Shown piece after piece: positions 16,598-26,782 of a DNA stretch of 64,000 nt (within the stretch, counting starts at the first letter, position 1; the number at the start of each line of letters is the position of its first letter). Below the pieces are notes generated by a model. The model saw only the letters and a list, made by a program, of their open reading frames with translations, was not told where the DNA came from and searched no databases. The translations under genes were made by a program, and so were the position numbers. Location: NCBI GenBank assembly GCA_964195425.1, contig CAXMOM010000011.1:1-64000 (forward strand), in the 5' to 3' direction. Origin of the DNA: Glaciecola sp964195425 (lineage in GTDB: Bacteria; Pseudomonadota; Gammaproteobacteria; Enterobacterales; Alteromonadaceae).

Positions 16598-19114
16598 TTA
16601 GGCAACCTTAACTAAATCAGTTTTACCTTCGCCCGCTATTAGAGGATCAGGTGCTTGTTCTACTTTTAACTTCTTAGTACCCAGCTGTAATAAACTTGGC
16701 AATAATAAAAGCGTAAATACGGTGCTAACACTCATACCACCAACAATTACTACCGCGAGGCCTCTGTATATAACTGAACCTTCGCCTGGTAATAACAGTA
16801 ACGGCAGCATTCCGAATATACTTGTCAGGGTACTCATGAAAATCGGTCTCATGCGTAAGTTTAAAGCTTGTTGAACAGCATCAGTTCTTGATAATCCAAT
16901 GCGTTCAGCATCACGGGTTTGATGCACCAATAGAATGGCATTGTTAACAACTAAGCCAAGAAGAATGATGAATCCAATCATGGTTAACAGGTCTAGTGGC
17001 TGGAACATAAACACATTCATTAATCTCAGTGCTAATAAGCCACCTACCGTCGCAAGAGGCAGCGCAATAACCACTAACAAACTGTCTTTCATTGAACGGA
17101 ACAAGGCACTCATCAGCATGAATAAAATAACCAGAGCTAATAGGAAGTTTTCACTCATAGTTTTGATTGCCGTTTTTAAACTATCAGCGCTACCTGCATA
17201 CCGGATAGATCCATCTGCTGGCATCATGGCGATTAGCTGTGGTTCAATTTTGTCTTCAATTGCCGCTATTGCTTCTTGTAGTGACATACCGTCTGGAGGA
17301 TTAACATTGAAAGACATTGTTCGGCGTCTATCGACACGGCGTAAGTTGCTAGGTCCAACGGTTCGTTGAATTTCAACTAAGTCTCCAAGTTGCACTATTT
17401 CGCCACTTGGGGTTGCTAACGGCAGAGCCTCTAATTCTTCAGGTGTTGACCACCCTTCAGCTTTAAGGATAATATTCATTCGTTTTTCACCGTCAAAATG
17501 TTCACCAATGTAAATCCCGTCACCAAGTGAACGAACCACCTGACCTACTGAGTTTCTATTCCAACCAACTTCCGTAATGCGTCGATCATCAGGTACTAGT
17601 CTTAATTCAGATTCTGCCATCTCTGGGCTAGGGAAAGGTCTTGCTGTCATACCCGGCAAGGCTTGGGCGAATAAAGCTTGACCGTCTCTGGCAACTTTCA
17701 TCAAGGCAACATGATCTGTAGAATGCATATTTACAACAATGCTACGGCCACCACCGAAACCACCAAACAAGTTGCCTTGTTGGGCAAATACAGAAACATC
17801 AGGTAGTCCCATTGCTATTTCTTCATTTATAATTTTTTCCATTTCTTTAACGCGACTTTGGTCCTTAACTCGCACACCAAAGTTACCGCCAAAGGCACCA
17901 GCAAAAATATAGTAATTTTTAAGAGCAGGTTCTTTAGTACCATCCATGTATGGTTTAAGCCGCTCAACAATAACGTTGGTTATATCTTCTTCGATCATCT
18001 TAGTTGTCGCGCCGGGAGGTAAATTAAAGAAACCATCTACCGCGTCTCTCTTCACTGCAGGAAGATAATCTAAGCTTGGCATCATAGTAAAAGTGACAAT
18101 TAGAGGAACAGAAATTAAGCCTGTAATCCAAGCCCCCCTTTTAGCAGTAGTGTTAGATACATTCATAATTGTCGCCGCTATTTTAGTCCAGGTGTGTGCA
18201 TGGGGATCTTTTAAGCCTTCATTAGGTATCCAACGATGAGCAGCAGCGGGTAGAAAGGTAACAGCTACAAATAATGAAATTGAAACTGCTATAGCAATAG
18301 TTAAGGCTAAGTCTGAAAACAGTTGTCCCTCAACATCTTCCAAGAAAATAACCGGTAAGAATATTGCGACCGTCGTTGCAGTTGAAGCAACCAGAGGTCC
18401 CCAAACTTGTGTCGCTCCTTTTTCAGCCGCTTCTATGCCGGTATGACCTCTAGAACGTAATCTGACTATATTTTCTAACACAACAATCGCAGCGTCTAAC
18501 ACCATCCCCACCGCAAAAGCGAGACCGGCTAAAGAAATTACATTTAAACTTCGACCTGTAATTCCTAGCACGATGAAGGTTGCAAATAAAGAAACGGGTA
18601 TAGCAAGGGCTACAATTAACGTGGCTCGGATTCTTCTCAGGAACCACCAAAGAATGCCAACAGCCAATAAAACACCAATGACTAAATTACTCGTTACTAA
18701 GTTAATAGCACGCATAATAAATACTGAAGCATCAAATGACTGAACAATATCTAGACCATGTGTGCGAAGTTCAGGTTTTAGCGACTCAATAACCGCTTTA
18801 ACGCTTGAAAGCGTTTCTAAAGCATTTGCACCACTTTCTTTATCGATTCGCATCGACATGGCTGGATTACCATTTTGAATAGCAACACCATTTTGCTGTC
18901 CACGACCAATTTTTATGTCTGCAACATCACCTAGTTTAATTTGCTTTCCATCTCGATTATCAAGTATCAAATTGGAAAGTTGATCAGGGTTATATCGACC
19001 TGCAAAACGGATAGTATAACGTCGTCGGCCAACATCTTTGAATTCACCAGAAATATCATTTGCTCGACCAGCAATGGCAGCAACAGAAGGGATATCAATA
19101 CCAAGGTCTGCGGC
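16598..19114 (-). pseudogene. RND efflux pump (HAE-type permease), N-terminally truncated
   Basis: The frame is open from 19114 down to 16598 (838 codons), and the whole of it is RND-like. It opens AADLGIDIPSVAAIAGR, a segment that in full-length pumps (about 1020-1050 residues) lies around residue 210-220. The first transmembrane helix and part of the porter domain are therefore missing. An in-frame TGA at 19115-19117 precedes it, and upstream sequence shows no further similarity. The remaining part is well kept: FAVGMVLDAAIVVLENI in TM4 and a complete second half. The first internal ATG would be at 18970. A pump without TM1 is unlikely to work, so I call it a gene remnant. It could in principle be a recent deletion. 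Confidence 0.8.
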
Positions 19115-19268
19115 TCAGCTCTTATAGGCTAACGATCAAACACTTTTAGACTATTGGCTTAGCCGAATCCACTGAAGTGTTAGCGATACAACATTTCCTA
19201 AATCAATAGTAGGCGAGAATTACACGACGAAACCACTTTTTGCAAAGCAATGTCTTTAGTAAAAAGGA

Positions 19269-19500
19269 AAAAGAAGGAAGCCGAAGCAAGCTGAAATTTA
19301 CAGAAACTGGCTGAACTCACATGTGCTTAAGGCGTTTTCTGATAGGGTGTTATTCGATACAAGTGTTGCATTAAAATGCGCTCACCCGCATGCACTTGAT
19401 CCTAAATGTAAGCGTGATGCAGTGATAGCTTCTACAGAAATGGTTCACGGGCTTACATTAGTTAGCCGCAATTAACATGATTTTGAAGATAGGACTATAA
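19269..19500 (+). pseudogene. Remnant of a VapC-type PIN-domain toxin
   Basis: In the frame of 19287 the plus strand encodes KQAEIYRNWLNSHVLKAF, then FDTSVALKCA, then CKRDAVIASTEMVHGLTLV and SRN, a TAA stop at 19473-19475, and then HDFEDRTIKF. This is the order of the C-terminal half of VapC ribonucleases (helix with NWL, the FD..VA segment, RDA-IAAT-HG and TRN..DF). The N-terminal half with the first catalytic Asp is missing and the conserved tail is cut by the stop. No vapB antitoxin is visible. It lies opposite in direction to the RND remnant and touches the 3' end of tyrA. Confidence 0.7.
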
Positions 19501-20670
19501 AGTTTTACGCAGTAAACGACCGTCATCAGCTTTTAGCAACATCTGCTTACTGTCTGTTAAACACTGTGATGCATACTCACCAAACCAACTCTCAACATCT
19601 TTAAAGCATTCGATAAATGCCGGTTTGTCTTGATTTTTCAGCAAAGTAATAGCATCACCAAAACGTTGATGGAAACGCTCAAGCAGTGCGATATTATCGC
19701 TGTCGTTAAAAATGATGTCGGCATACAACGACGGTGCCTGTGCAAACAATCTGCCTACCATGGCTAGCTCTAGTCGATAAATAGGTGAGCTAAACGCAAT
19801 CAGTTCGCTTAAATTTGGATTTTCTTGCTGTAAGTGTTGGCCATAAACAAAGGTGTTGAAATGGCGCATAACTTGAATAAAGGCCATTGCCTTGTCGTGC
19901 ACCTTAGCTTCGGTTTGATGGATTTGTGCGCCCCACACTACCATTTGTTCTATGAGCCATGAATACGCTTGGGGGGCGCGTCCATCGCACACAACAACCA
20001 CTTGTTTAATCATACCCGGCGCGTCTGGACCAAACATAGGGTGCAAACCTAGCACTGGCCCTTTATGTTTTTGCAACATTGCAACAAGCGGTGCTTGTTT
20101 TACACTGGTTACGTCGGCCAAAATGCAGTTTTGCGGCAACAGCGGTAATTCATTAATAATATTGATGGTCTGGTTTATAGGAACGGCTAGTACTACCAAA
20201 TTTGCGCCAGCTAATAGATCAGCTCGTTGCGCCCAATTGTCTTTTTCAATAATAGTGACAGCGTATTCACTACTTTCAAACAGCGTCACTAGTACTTTGC
20301 CTAAGGCCCCTTTGCCGCCCACAATAACCACTTTACTTATATCAGGGTTAGTTTTGGCATAATTAGCATGCTGTGAATAGTATGAATCACGCATAGTCCG
20401 GCGTAACACATCTTCGACTAAATCACCTGAAACGCCAGCACTTTCAGCCTGCTTTCTGCGTTTAGCAATTAAGCTAGCCTCGCGCTCGGGCACATAAATG
20501 GGCAAGCTGTTTGCTCGCTTTAGCACACCAACTTTCTTCGTGACCTGCTGGCGCGCAGCCAGCAGGTCAACTAACTGAGTATCTAGAGTATCAATTTCAT
20601 CTCTATACTCAGACAACAAAGATGTAAAACCTTCATTATTACCGTTTGCTGTAGTGGATTGCTTGCTCAT
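19495..20670 (-). CDS. tyrA: Bifunctional chorismate mutase / prephenate dehydrogenase (T-protein)
   Basis: 391 residues. The AroQ chorismate mutase domain occupies about 12-98 (YRDEIDTLDTQLVDLLAARQ), followed by the prephenate dehydrogenase Rossmann domain starting at VVIVGGKGALGK (about 112-123) and its helical dimerisation domain. It converts chorismate to 4-hydroxyphenylpyruvate for tyrosine. It lies 21 bp downstream of aroF, the same arrangement as the tyrosine operon of E. coli. The last residues (GRLLRKTL) extend beyond the usual end and overlap the vapC remnant, so the C-terminal tail may have been altered when that piece was inserted. Confidence 0.96.
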   Translation of the reverse strand: MSKQSTTANGNNEGFTSLLSEYRDEIDTLDTQLVDLLAARQQVTKKVGVLKRANSLPIYVPEREASLIAKRRKQAESAGVSGDLVEDVLRRTMRDSYYSQHANYAKTNPDISKVVIVGGKGALGKVLVTLFESSEYAVTIIEKDNWAQRADLLAGANLVVLAVPINQTINIINELPLLPQNCILADVTSVKQAPLVAMLQKHKGPVLGLHPMFGPDAPGMIKQVVVVCDGRAPQAYSWLIEQMVVWGAQIHQTEAKVHDKAMAFIQVMRHFNTFVYGQHLQQENPNLSELIAFSSPIYRLELAMVGRLFAQAPSLYADIIFNDSDNIALLERFHQRFGDAITLLKNQDKPAFIECFKDVESWFGEYASQCLTDSKQMLLKADDGRLLRKTL

Positions 20671-20691
20671 GTAATTGCACTGTCCTTTACG

Positions 20692-21780
20692 CTAAGCGAG
20701 TTCGCGTTTTTGTTGCCTCATTGGCAATACAGTTATCAACTTGTCGCGAGTTGCTTGAATAAGCGTGTGAGTATCTTCCCAGCTTATGCATCCGTCTGTA
20801 ATAGACACTCCATATTCAAGTTCCTCAACTTTTTTACCATTCGAGCTTTGGTTGCCCGGGTTTAGGTGGCTTTCTAACATAATACCAATAATCGACTGGT
20901 TACCTTCTAAAATTTGATTAACCACGTTTTGTGCCACTAATGGCTGACGTCTATAATCTTTTGCTGAGTTAGCATGACTACAGTCAACCACTAACGACGA
21001 CTTAACGCCATGCGAGGCTAGCGACGATTCACAATCGGCAACGCAGACTGAATCGTAGTTCGGCTGTTTGCCGCCGCGTAAAATAATATGGCCGTCAGGA
21101 TTGCCTTCGGTTTTAATAATACTGACCTGGCCTTCACGGTTAATACCCATGAAGTTGTGACCAGACGCCGCCGACTGTAGTGCATTTATGGCAATACTTA
21201 AGCTACCGTCGGTGCCGTTTTTAAAACCAACGGGCATAGACAATCCACTGGCCATTTCACGATGAGTTTGCGACTCGGAAGTACGCGCGCCAATCGCCGC
21301 CCAACTAAAGAATTCGCCCAAGTACTGCGGACTAATAGGGTCGAGCGCTTCGGTAGCTACTGGTATTTCTAATTCAGCTAAATAATTTAGTAAATCACGA
21401 CCTTTGCGCAGGCCTGTCTCAATATCGAAGGTGTCATCAATATGCGGGTCGTTTATTAGGCCTTTCCAGCCCGTCGTGGTGCGCGGCTTTTCGAAGTAAA
21501 CACGCATAACAATAAATAGAGTGTCTTTGCTTAATTCGTGCAGTTCTTTTAAACGTAGTGCGTATTCTTTGGCTGCGCCAACATCATGAATTGAACATGG
21601 GCCACATACCACTAATAAGCGATGATCGCGTCCGTGAATAATATCGGAAATTATGTCTCTTGAAGATTGCACATAAGCGAGGGCTTTTTCGGTTGCTGGC
21701 ATTTCTTGGGCGAGCTGCTGTGGGGTAATAAGAACTTGTTCTGATGAAACATGTTTATTGTTAATGCTATCTTTTTGCAT
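20692..21780 (-). CDS. aroF: 3-deoxy-7-phosphoheptulonate synthase (DAHP synthase, class I)
   Basis: 362 residues, usual for the type I-alpha AroF/G/H family. It condenses phosphoenolpyruvate and erythrose 4-phosphate at the entry of the shikimate pathway. Conserved pieces include VVCGPCSIHD, MRVYFEKPRTTTGWKGL, the GARTSESQTHRE stretch, GFKNGTDG and VVDCSHANS. Pairing with tyrA points to the tyrosine-controlled isoenzyme; the actual feedback inhibitor cannot be read with certainty. A 24-codon reading frame ends 12 nt before its start (21793-21867), and I do not see a clear TyrR box. Confidence 0.95.
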   Translation of the reverse strand: MQKDSINNKHVSSEQVLITPQQLAQEMPATEKALAYVQSSRDIISDIIHGRDHRLLVVCGPCSIHDVGAAKEYALRLKELHELSKDTLFIVMRVYFEKPRTTTGWKGLINDPHIDDTFDIETGLRKGRDLLNYLAELEIPVATEALDPISPQYLGEFFSWAAIGARTSESQTHREMASGLSMPVGFKNGTDGSLSIAINALQSAASGHNFMGINREGQVSIIKTEGNPDGHIILRGGKQPNYDSVCVADCESSLASHGVKSSLVVDCSHANSAKDYRRQPLVAQNVVNQILEGNQSIIGIMLESHLNPGNQSSNGKKVEELEYGVSITDGCISWEDTHTLIQATRDKLITVLPMRQQKRELA

Positions 21781-22106
21781 GATTGAATTATCTTAATTTT
21801 TGTGGTGAATAGACATAAAAGCAAGAATTAACTTACTAATGAGCAGACCAGAGAAACCTATTATCATTATTTTGCGCGCTACCCAAGAATATATGCTGGC
21901 TATGCGATTTCTGTCACTAAAGTGGATCCCGAGCAATGCGAGTAAAGCTGTGCCTTAACGCAGCCTATATTTTTAACAAACTTGCCTGTAATGAGCAAGT
22001 AAAAAGCGAAGAAAACTAAAAGAAAAAGGCGGTTAACGAGTTTTACATCGTTAACCGCCTACTTTTGACTGTTTACTGCCTTAAGACTCGCTTAATTCTC
22101 GCCGTT
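21781..22106. other. Intergenic region: aroF leader and AbgT gene terminator
   Basis: On the minus strand it contains a short open frame (21867 to 21793, opening MIIGFSGLLISKLILA) that stops 12 nt before aroF, without a good ribosome binding site. A small inverted repeat (ACTTGC ... GCAAGT) occurs around 21980-22001. The left-running terminator of the AbgT gene is at 22015-22060. No RNA gene is recognisable. Confidence 0.4.
22015..22060 (-). terminator. Strong intrinsic terminator of the AbgT-type transporter gene
   Basis: A perfect 13-bp stem (22027-22039 with 22048-22060) and 8-nt loop is followed on the minus strand by TTTTTCTTTTAG. It lies 47 bp after the transporter stop codon. Confidence 0.85.
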
Positions 22107-23651
22107 TTATCCAGCAGGGTATATATAGCTAGATTGAATACCCAATGGTATGCCTAAGGTCCAATAAATCAGTAAAAATACGGTCCATGCTAGTAACAAA
22201 CAAATACTATAGGGCAACATTAACGATAGCAAAGTACCAATCCCAGTACCTTTAACATAGCGCTGGCAATACAATACTACTAAGGGAAAGTACGGCATAA
22301 GCGGGGTAATAATATTACTCGACGAATCGCCTACTCTGTAAGCTATTTGGGTTAGGTCTGGCGATATACCCAGCTCCATCAGCATAGGCACAAATATTGG
22401 CCCTAAAAGCGCCCATTTTGCAGAAGACGAACCCACGAACAAGTTAACAAAAGCGGTCAAGAAAATAATACCCACTATAGTGACCTTAGAGGGCAATTCC
22501 AGCGCTTGTAACAATCCAGCACCTTCAATAGCGAGCAACACACCCAAATTAGACTTACCAAAAGCGTCTATGAACAGTGCACAGAAAAAAGCCATTACAA
22601 TATAGTAACTCATGCCGTTCATAGCTTTGGTCATGCTATTTATCATGTCTTTGGTGCTGGTGTATACCCCCGCCATATAGCCGTAAACCACACCAGGTAT
22701 TAAAAACAGTAAAAATATGATCGGCACTATAGACTGCATAATAGGCGCCTGGAATGAGGTTAAATTGCCGCTAGCGTCTCGCATAGGCGAGGTTTCAGGT
22801 ATTAGGACTAACACCAGTACAATGATGCCAGCAAGCATAGCGAGTGATGCTACTCTTAGCGCTTTCTTTTGCTTTTGATTCAGTTCTTCAAACTTCGGAA
22901 TTTCACTAGAATCGCCATCCACTTCTACGTTTTTTAAACGAGGCTCAATAACTTTGTCGGTTAAATACCACGCAATACCAACCACTAAAATGGAAGACGC
23001 AGAGTTAAATATCCAGTTATTTAGCGGGTTAATTTGGATAGTTGGGTCTAAGATGCGTGCGGCTTCTTGCGTAAAGCTTTGTAGCAAAGGGTCTATGGCT
23101 GAGGGAATAAAGTTAGCGCAAAACCCACCACTTACGCCGGCAAACGCGGCAGCAATACCTGCAAGAGGATGACGCCCCATAGCATAAAATATAACGCCCG
23201 CTAAAGGAATAACTAATACATAACCCGCATCGGTTGCGGTATGACTCACAATAGCGACCAACACTACCATTGGCGTTAAAAACGTACGCGGAGTTGAATC
23301 TAACATACGTTTTAAACCAGCACTAATAAAGCCAGAATGTTCTGCTACGCCGACGCCCAACATGGCGACTAACACCACACCAAGTGGCGCAAAACCGGTA
23401 AATATAGTCACCATCCGCGATAAGAAATCCGCTAATGATTCACCCGTTAGTAAGTTATTTATAACAACGGCTTCGCCGGTGCGTGGGTCAAGTGCATCCC
23501 ATGCAAATTGGGACATTAATGCGGAAAGCACCCAAACGATTATTAAACACATGAAAAATATGATGGCGGGATCGGGTAGTTTATTGCCTACCACTTCTAC
23601 TTTATCGAGGGCTCGTGTTGCCCATGTGGATTTTACTTGCTGCATAGCCAC
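22107..23651 (-). CDS. AbgT-family transporter (aminobenzoyl-glutamate / antimetabolite carrier)
   Basis: 514 residues with about twelve hydrophobic segments and two re-entrant hairpins. The opening KVEVVGNKLPDPAIIFFM, the VSHTATDAGYVLVIPLAG stretch and the late VGSSSAKWALLGPIFVPM and YRVGDSSSNIITPLMPYF motifs are diagnostic of the AbgT family. Members import p-aminobenzoyl-glutamate (AbgT) or export sulfonamides (MtrF/YdaH). Which activity applies cannot be told from sequence. It is monocistronic, with a strong terminator downstream. Confidence 0.9.
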   Translation of the reverse strand: MAMQQVKSTWATRALDKVEVVGNKLPDPAIIFFMCLIIVWVLSALMSQFAWDALDPRTGEAVVINNLLTGESLADFLSRMVTIFTGFAPLGVVLVAMLGVGVAEHSGFISAGLKRMLDSTPRTFLTPMVVLVAIVSHTATDAGYVLVIPLAGVIFYAMGRHPLAGIAAAFAGVSGGFCANFIPSAIDPLLQSFTQEAARILDPTIQINPLNNWIFNSASSILVVGIAWYLTDKVIEPRLKNVEVDGDSSEIPKFEELNQKQKKALRVASLAMLAGIIVLVLVLIPETSPMRDASGNLTSFQAPIMQSIVPIIFLLFLIPGVVYGYMAGVYTSTKDMINSMTKAMNGMSYYIVMAFFCALFIDAFGKSNLGVLLAIEGAGLLQALELPSKVTIVGIIFLTAFVNLFVGSSSAKWALLGPIFVPMLMELGISPDLTQIAYRVGDSSSNIITPLMPYFPLVVLYCQRYVKGTGIGTLLSLMLPYSICLLLAWTVFLLIYWTLGIPLGIQSSYIYPAG

Positions 23652-23834
23652 TCACTCCATGTTGTTATTATTGTTGGAATATTTTACGTTTTATCGCTGA
23701 CAGGTGGCTAAATATAGCAGTGTAATAAAATTTAACAATGTTTAAAAAGGCATTATTGTCTATTTTTAGTTTTTTGATTTGTGTTGTATGTGGCAAAGCG
23801 CTAACAAAATGACAATTATAACTATGCGGCGTAG

Positions 23835-24989
23835 CTATAAGGCTTTACAAACAAAATAAAGCTTATCACCGTTTTTAATACTAAGAGATTTAAATGACTT
23901 TACGGTAATACTCGCGCGCAATACTTGTTTTTTCCAGTTGCCGCTAAGCACTATGCCCGTCTCGTTATGGACTATATTAGTTATACGCACCGGAAAACAA
24001 TTAACCATGCTGGTTTGATTGTTTTCATGGCGCGATACACTTACCTTATTGGCGTCTAGCACAAACGTACGGGTTTCATCTTGTGTTGGTAATATCAATG
24101 TATTAACCAACTCGCTACCAAGCGTTTCGCCTTTCGGCCGCGCAGGCGCTTTAATATATAGTCGGCATATATTTTCGTTGTCTTTATCGCTTATTGAAAG
24201 ATCTTCTAACAACCACACGTGAAGCGAACTGTCGTGTTCGTCAACGTGACTAAATACTGCTTTAATTGCCGAGAAATAATCATCGTTATCATGATTTGTG
24301 TTTTGACGGTTTTCTACGTGGTATTCTACTGCAGCATCAATTGCCATTTGGCCGACGACCAAACCTTGTTCTATAGAAATTAGCTCACTCACGCATAAGC
24401 TGAGTTCTTTTAAAGAATGGCTCACCATTACTGCATAATAGCCATGCTTAGCCACTAGCTTTTTTAGCACCTGGTGCATAATTTGACGCATTGTCCAATC
24501 TAGGGCTGAAAATGCTTCATCGAGTAGGAGTAGTTTTTTGCCTGTTAATAAAGCGCGTGCAAAACACACTCTTTGTTTTTCTCCGCTTGATAACTGCCAA
24601 GGGAACTGTGATAAAAGCGACGAAATCTCGCATAAATCCACTACTTCCTTCAGCGAGAAAGAATCGGCTGAGCGACTGTCACTATGGCGAATAAGTAATC
24701 CGAGATTTTCGGCAACATTTAGGTGTTCGAATAAGGGACTATCACTGCCTACGTAAACAAAGGGATTATAGCGGCCTTTTGAATTCTCATATTCTTTGCC
24801 ATTCAACTGCATAACGCATTGAGCCTGGCTAACGATACCCGCTAATATTTTAAGGAGAGTCGTTTTACCTGCGCCCGACCGCCCAAAAATCCCCACAATT
24901 GAATGTTCAGCATCAACGGTCACGTCCATCTCAAACATCAGTGTTTTATGCTTTGCTTGTTTTATTTCATGGCGAAGGTTTATTTTCAT
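23835..24989 (-). CDS. modC: Molybdate ABC transporter, ATP-binding protein
   Basis: 384 residues. Walker A GRSGAGKT (36-43), signature LSSGEKQR, Walker B LLLLDE and D-loop SALD are present, with the switch His in MVSHS. The C-terminal TOBE/mop domain (about 320-384, KKQVLRASITVKSF) is the molybdate-binding regulatory module typical of ModC. It lies 17 bp downstream of modB and completes the modABC operon. No modE regulator is in the window. Confidence 0.93.
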   Translation of the reverse strand: MKINLRHEIKQAKHKTLMFEMDVTVDAEHSIVGIFGRSGAGKTTLLKILAGIVSQAQCVMQLNGKEYENSKGRYNPFVYVGSDSPLFEHLNVAENLGLLIRHSDSRSADSFSLKEVVDLCEISSLLSQFPWQLSSGEKQRVCFARALLTGKKLLLLDEAFSALDWTMRQIMHQVLKKLVAKHGYYAVMVSHSLKELSLCVSELISIEQGLVVGQMAIDAAVEYHVENRQNTNHDNDDYFSAIKAVFSHVDEHDSSLHVWLLEDLSISDKDNENICRLYIKAPARPKGETLGSELVNTLILPTQDETRTFVLDANKVSVSRHENNQTSMVNCFPVRITNIVHNETGIVLSGNWKKQVLRASITVKSFKSLSIKNGDKLYFVCKAL

Positions 24990-25006
24990 ATTAGTTATCC
25001 ATAAGT

Positions 25007-25693
25007 TTAACGAAGAGAAAACAAACGCGCTTGGCGATTAAATTTATACAACAGCGTTAAACTAACCAAGCTAATAACTAACAAAAACATAGAAAGCGCA
25101 TGGGCTTGTTCATACTGCAAAGACTCCACTTGATTAAACAAGGCGATAGATACCACTTGGGTTTCTCCAGGAATATTCCCGCCTATCATTAAAATTAAGC
25201 CAAACTCACCTAGAGTATGTGCAAACCCTAGTGTTGCAGCGCTAATAATACTGGGGCGAATAATGGGCAAAATAACAAATACAAAACCGCGCAAAGGCGA
25301 TATACCCAAGGTACTAATAGTGGCTTTTGTATGTACACCCAATTGACTAAACGCGGTTAACAAAGGCTGCACTACAAATGGTAAAGAATAAACAATTGAG
25401 CCAAACAGTATACCGTTAAAGCTGAATATAAACTGCTCGCCGGTAATAGTAATCCACAAACCCCCTAAGCTTGAATTGGGAGTAAACGCGGTTAATAGAT
25501 AGAAACCTAATACCGTAGGCGGTAACACCAACGGAAGCGCCACAAGCGCTTCAAAAAATGGCTTCAGCCTACCTTTGTAATGAGCCAACCACCACGCAAA
25601 CGGCAGGCCAATCATCAATAGTATAAGCACCGTAATAATCGCTAGCTTTAATGTTAACCATATAGCAGGCCAACTGTCGATAAGCGCACTCAT
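25007..25693 (-). CDS. modB: Molybdate ABC transporter, permease
   Basis: 228 residues with five to six transmembrane helices and the EAA-loop stretch TLGISPLRGFVFVILPIIRP, followed by GFAHTLGEFGLILMIGGNIPG, which is characteristic of ModB. It forms the homodimeric inner-membrane channel for molybdate. The start overlaps the modA stop codon (4 bp), so the two are probably translationally coupled. Confidence 0.94.
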   Translation of the reverse strand: MSALIDSWPAIWLTLKLAIITVLILLMIGLPFAWWLAHYKGRLKPFFEALVALPLVLPPTVLGFYLLTAFTPNSSLGGLWITITGEQFIFSFNGILFGSIVYSLPFVVQPLLTAFSQLGVHTKATISTLGISPLRGFVFVILPIIRPSIISAATLGFAHTLGEFGLILMIGGNIPGETQVVSIALFNQVESLQYEQAHALSMFLLVISLVSLTLLYKFNRQARLFSLR

Positions 25694-26517
25694 TGGCTTA
25701 AGTCGCTTATGGGTAAATACCCAAGCGAAGCCAGCTTTGCTTGCGAGCCTGCTGAAACCACAAAGTCTATAAAGCGTTGCGCGTGGGCTTTGTGTTTAGA
25801 CGTGTTTGCAATCACAACTTGTTGAATAATAGCTGGATAGAGTTCATTGGGGAGCACTAAATAACGACTATACTTGGAATTTTTAAACGTGAATTGTGCA
25901 TTTATTAAAACCGATTCAGCCAACAGCCCTACTTCTGCATTGCCAGAATCTACAAACTGAAAGGCTTGATTCACGTTTGCCCCTAGCACCATTTGTTGTT
26001 GCAAAAATTGTGCATTACTCAATGTACTAACATATGCCTGCGCTGCACTGCCAAAGGGCGCTAATTTTGGATTGGCAATAGCAAGCTTGCCTGTTATTTT
26101 GAGCGTATTATTAAGAAGTAGACTTTGAGCTAGCAAATCAGAGGTGGGAAACAGCACCAACTTACCCTGTGCATATGTTTGACGGGCGACGGCCAAGTTA
26201 TCTTCTTCTAAAGTAAAAGGTCGCTGAATATCGGCAGAAAAAAATAAATCAAAGGGTGCTCCTTGTGAAAGTTGAGCATGTAAAGTGCCACTAGAACCCA
26301 GCACAAGCCGTATAGACTGCGCAGACCAATAGTCCGATTGTGCAATTAAAGTAGATAATGGAAAGTGAAAGTTACTCGCAACAGCAATCGTCAACTGAGG
26401 CGCACTAGGCTTACCATCTAAACTTGTCCTGCTATTTCCCCAGCTATGTTGACTGTAGAAAAGAAAACTTAACAGTAAAGCCAAACATAAGCTTGAAGAG
26501 TTGACTTTGCGCATCAT
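25690..26517 (-). CDS. modA: Molybdate-binding periplasmic protein
   Basis: 275 residues. The signal peptide (LCLALLLSFLFYSQHSWG) is followed by a type II periplasmic binding fold with LTIAVASNFHFPLSTLIAQ, LVLGSSGTLHAQLSQGAPFDLFFSAD and the later KLAIANPKLAPFGSAAQAY, all characteristic of ModA. The SSG and SAD segments supply molybdate ligands in the family. It is the first gene of modABC. The molybdenum requirement implies molybdopterin enzymes elsewhere in the genome. Confidence 0.93.
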   Translation of the reverse strand: MMRKVNSSSLCLALLLSFLFYSQHSWGNSRTSLDGKPSAPQLTIAVASNFHFPLSTLIAQSDYWSAQSIRLVLGSSGTLHAQLSQGAPFDLFFSADIQRPFTLEEDNLAVARQTYAQGKLVLFPTSDLLAQSLLLNNTLKITGKLAIANPKLAPFGSAAQAYVSTLSNAQFLQQQMVLGANVNQAFQFVDSGNAEVGLLAESVLINAQFTFKNSKYSRYLVLPNELYPAIIQQVVIANTSKHKAHAQRFIDFVVSAGSQAKLASLGYLPISDLSQ

Positions 26518-26782
26518 GTCTTTGCACTGAGCCTTTTTATTAATCTGTATATGTAGCTTACACTACAACAAACCTAGCCCAATACCAAAGTGAAATTATC
26601 TTTAAACTAAATGATATTTAGCCCAGCCTTCAGATGCGCCACTCATATTTCACAATGCCTATATTATCTTTTACTTACTTCTTGAAATAGCAAGGCACAA
26701 AGATTCAAAAAACTTTCTGTTCTTATTATTGAAGATAAAGGTCATTTCATCTAGGCTGTGTAAACAGCAAAAGGAGATGGCA

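Noticed and set aside
18970..19114. Reading the RND pump as an intact 790-residue gene starting at the ATG at 18970
   Set aside because: The codons upstream to 19114 continue RND homology without a stop, so the ATG is internal, and the first membrane helix is missing in any case.
19115..19268. Possible integron attC site or insertion sequence end in the RND/vapC gap
   Set aside because: GGCTAAC and GTTAGCG occur as an imperfect pair, but they do not fit the RYYYAAC/GTTRRRY core rule, and no integrase or transposase is visible.
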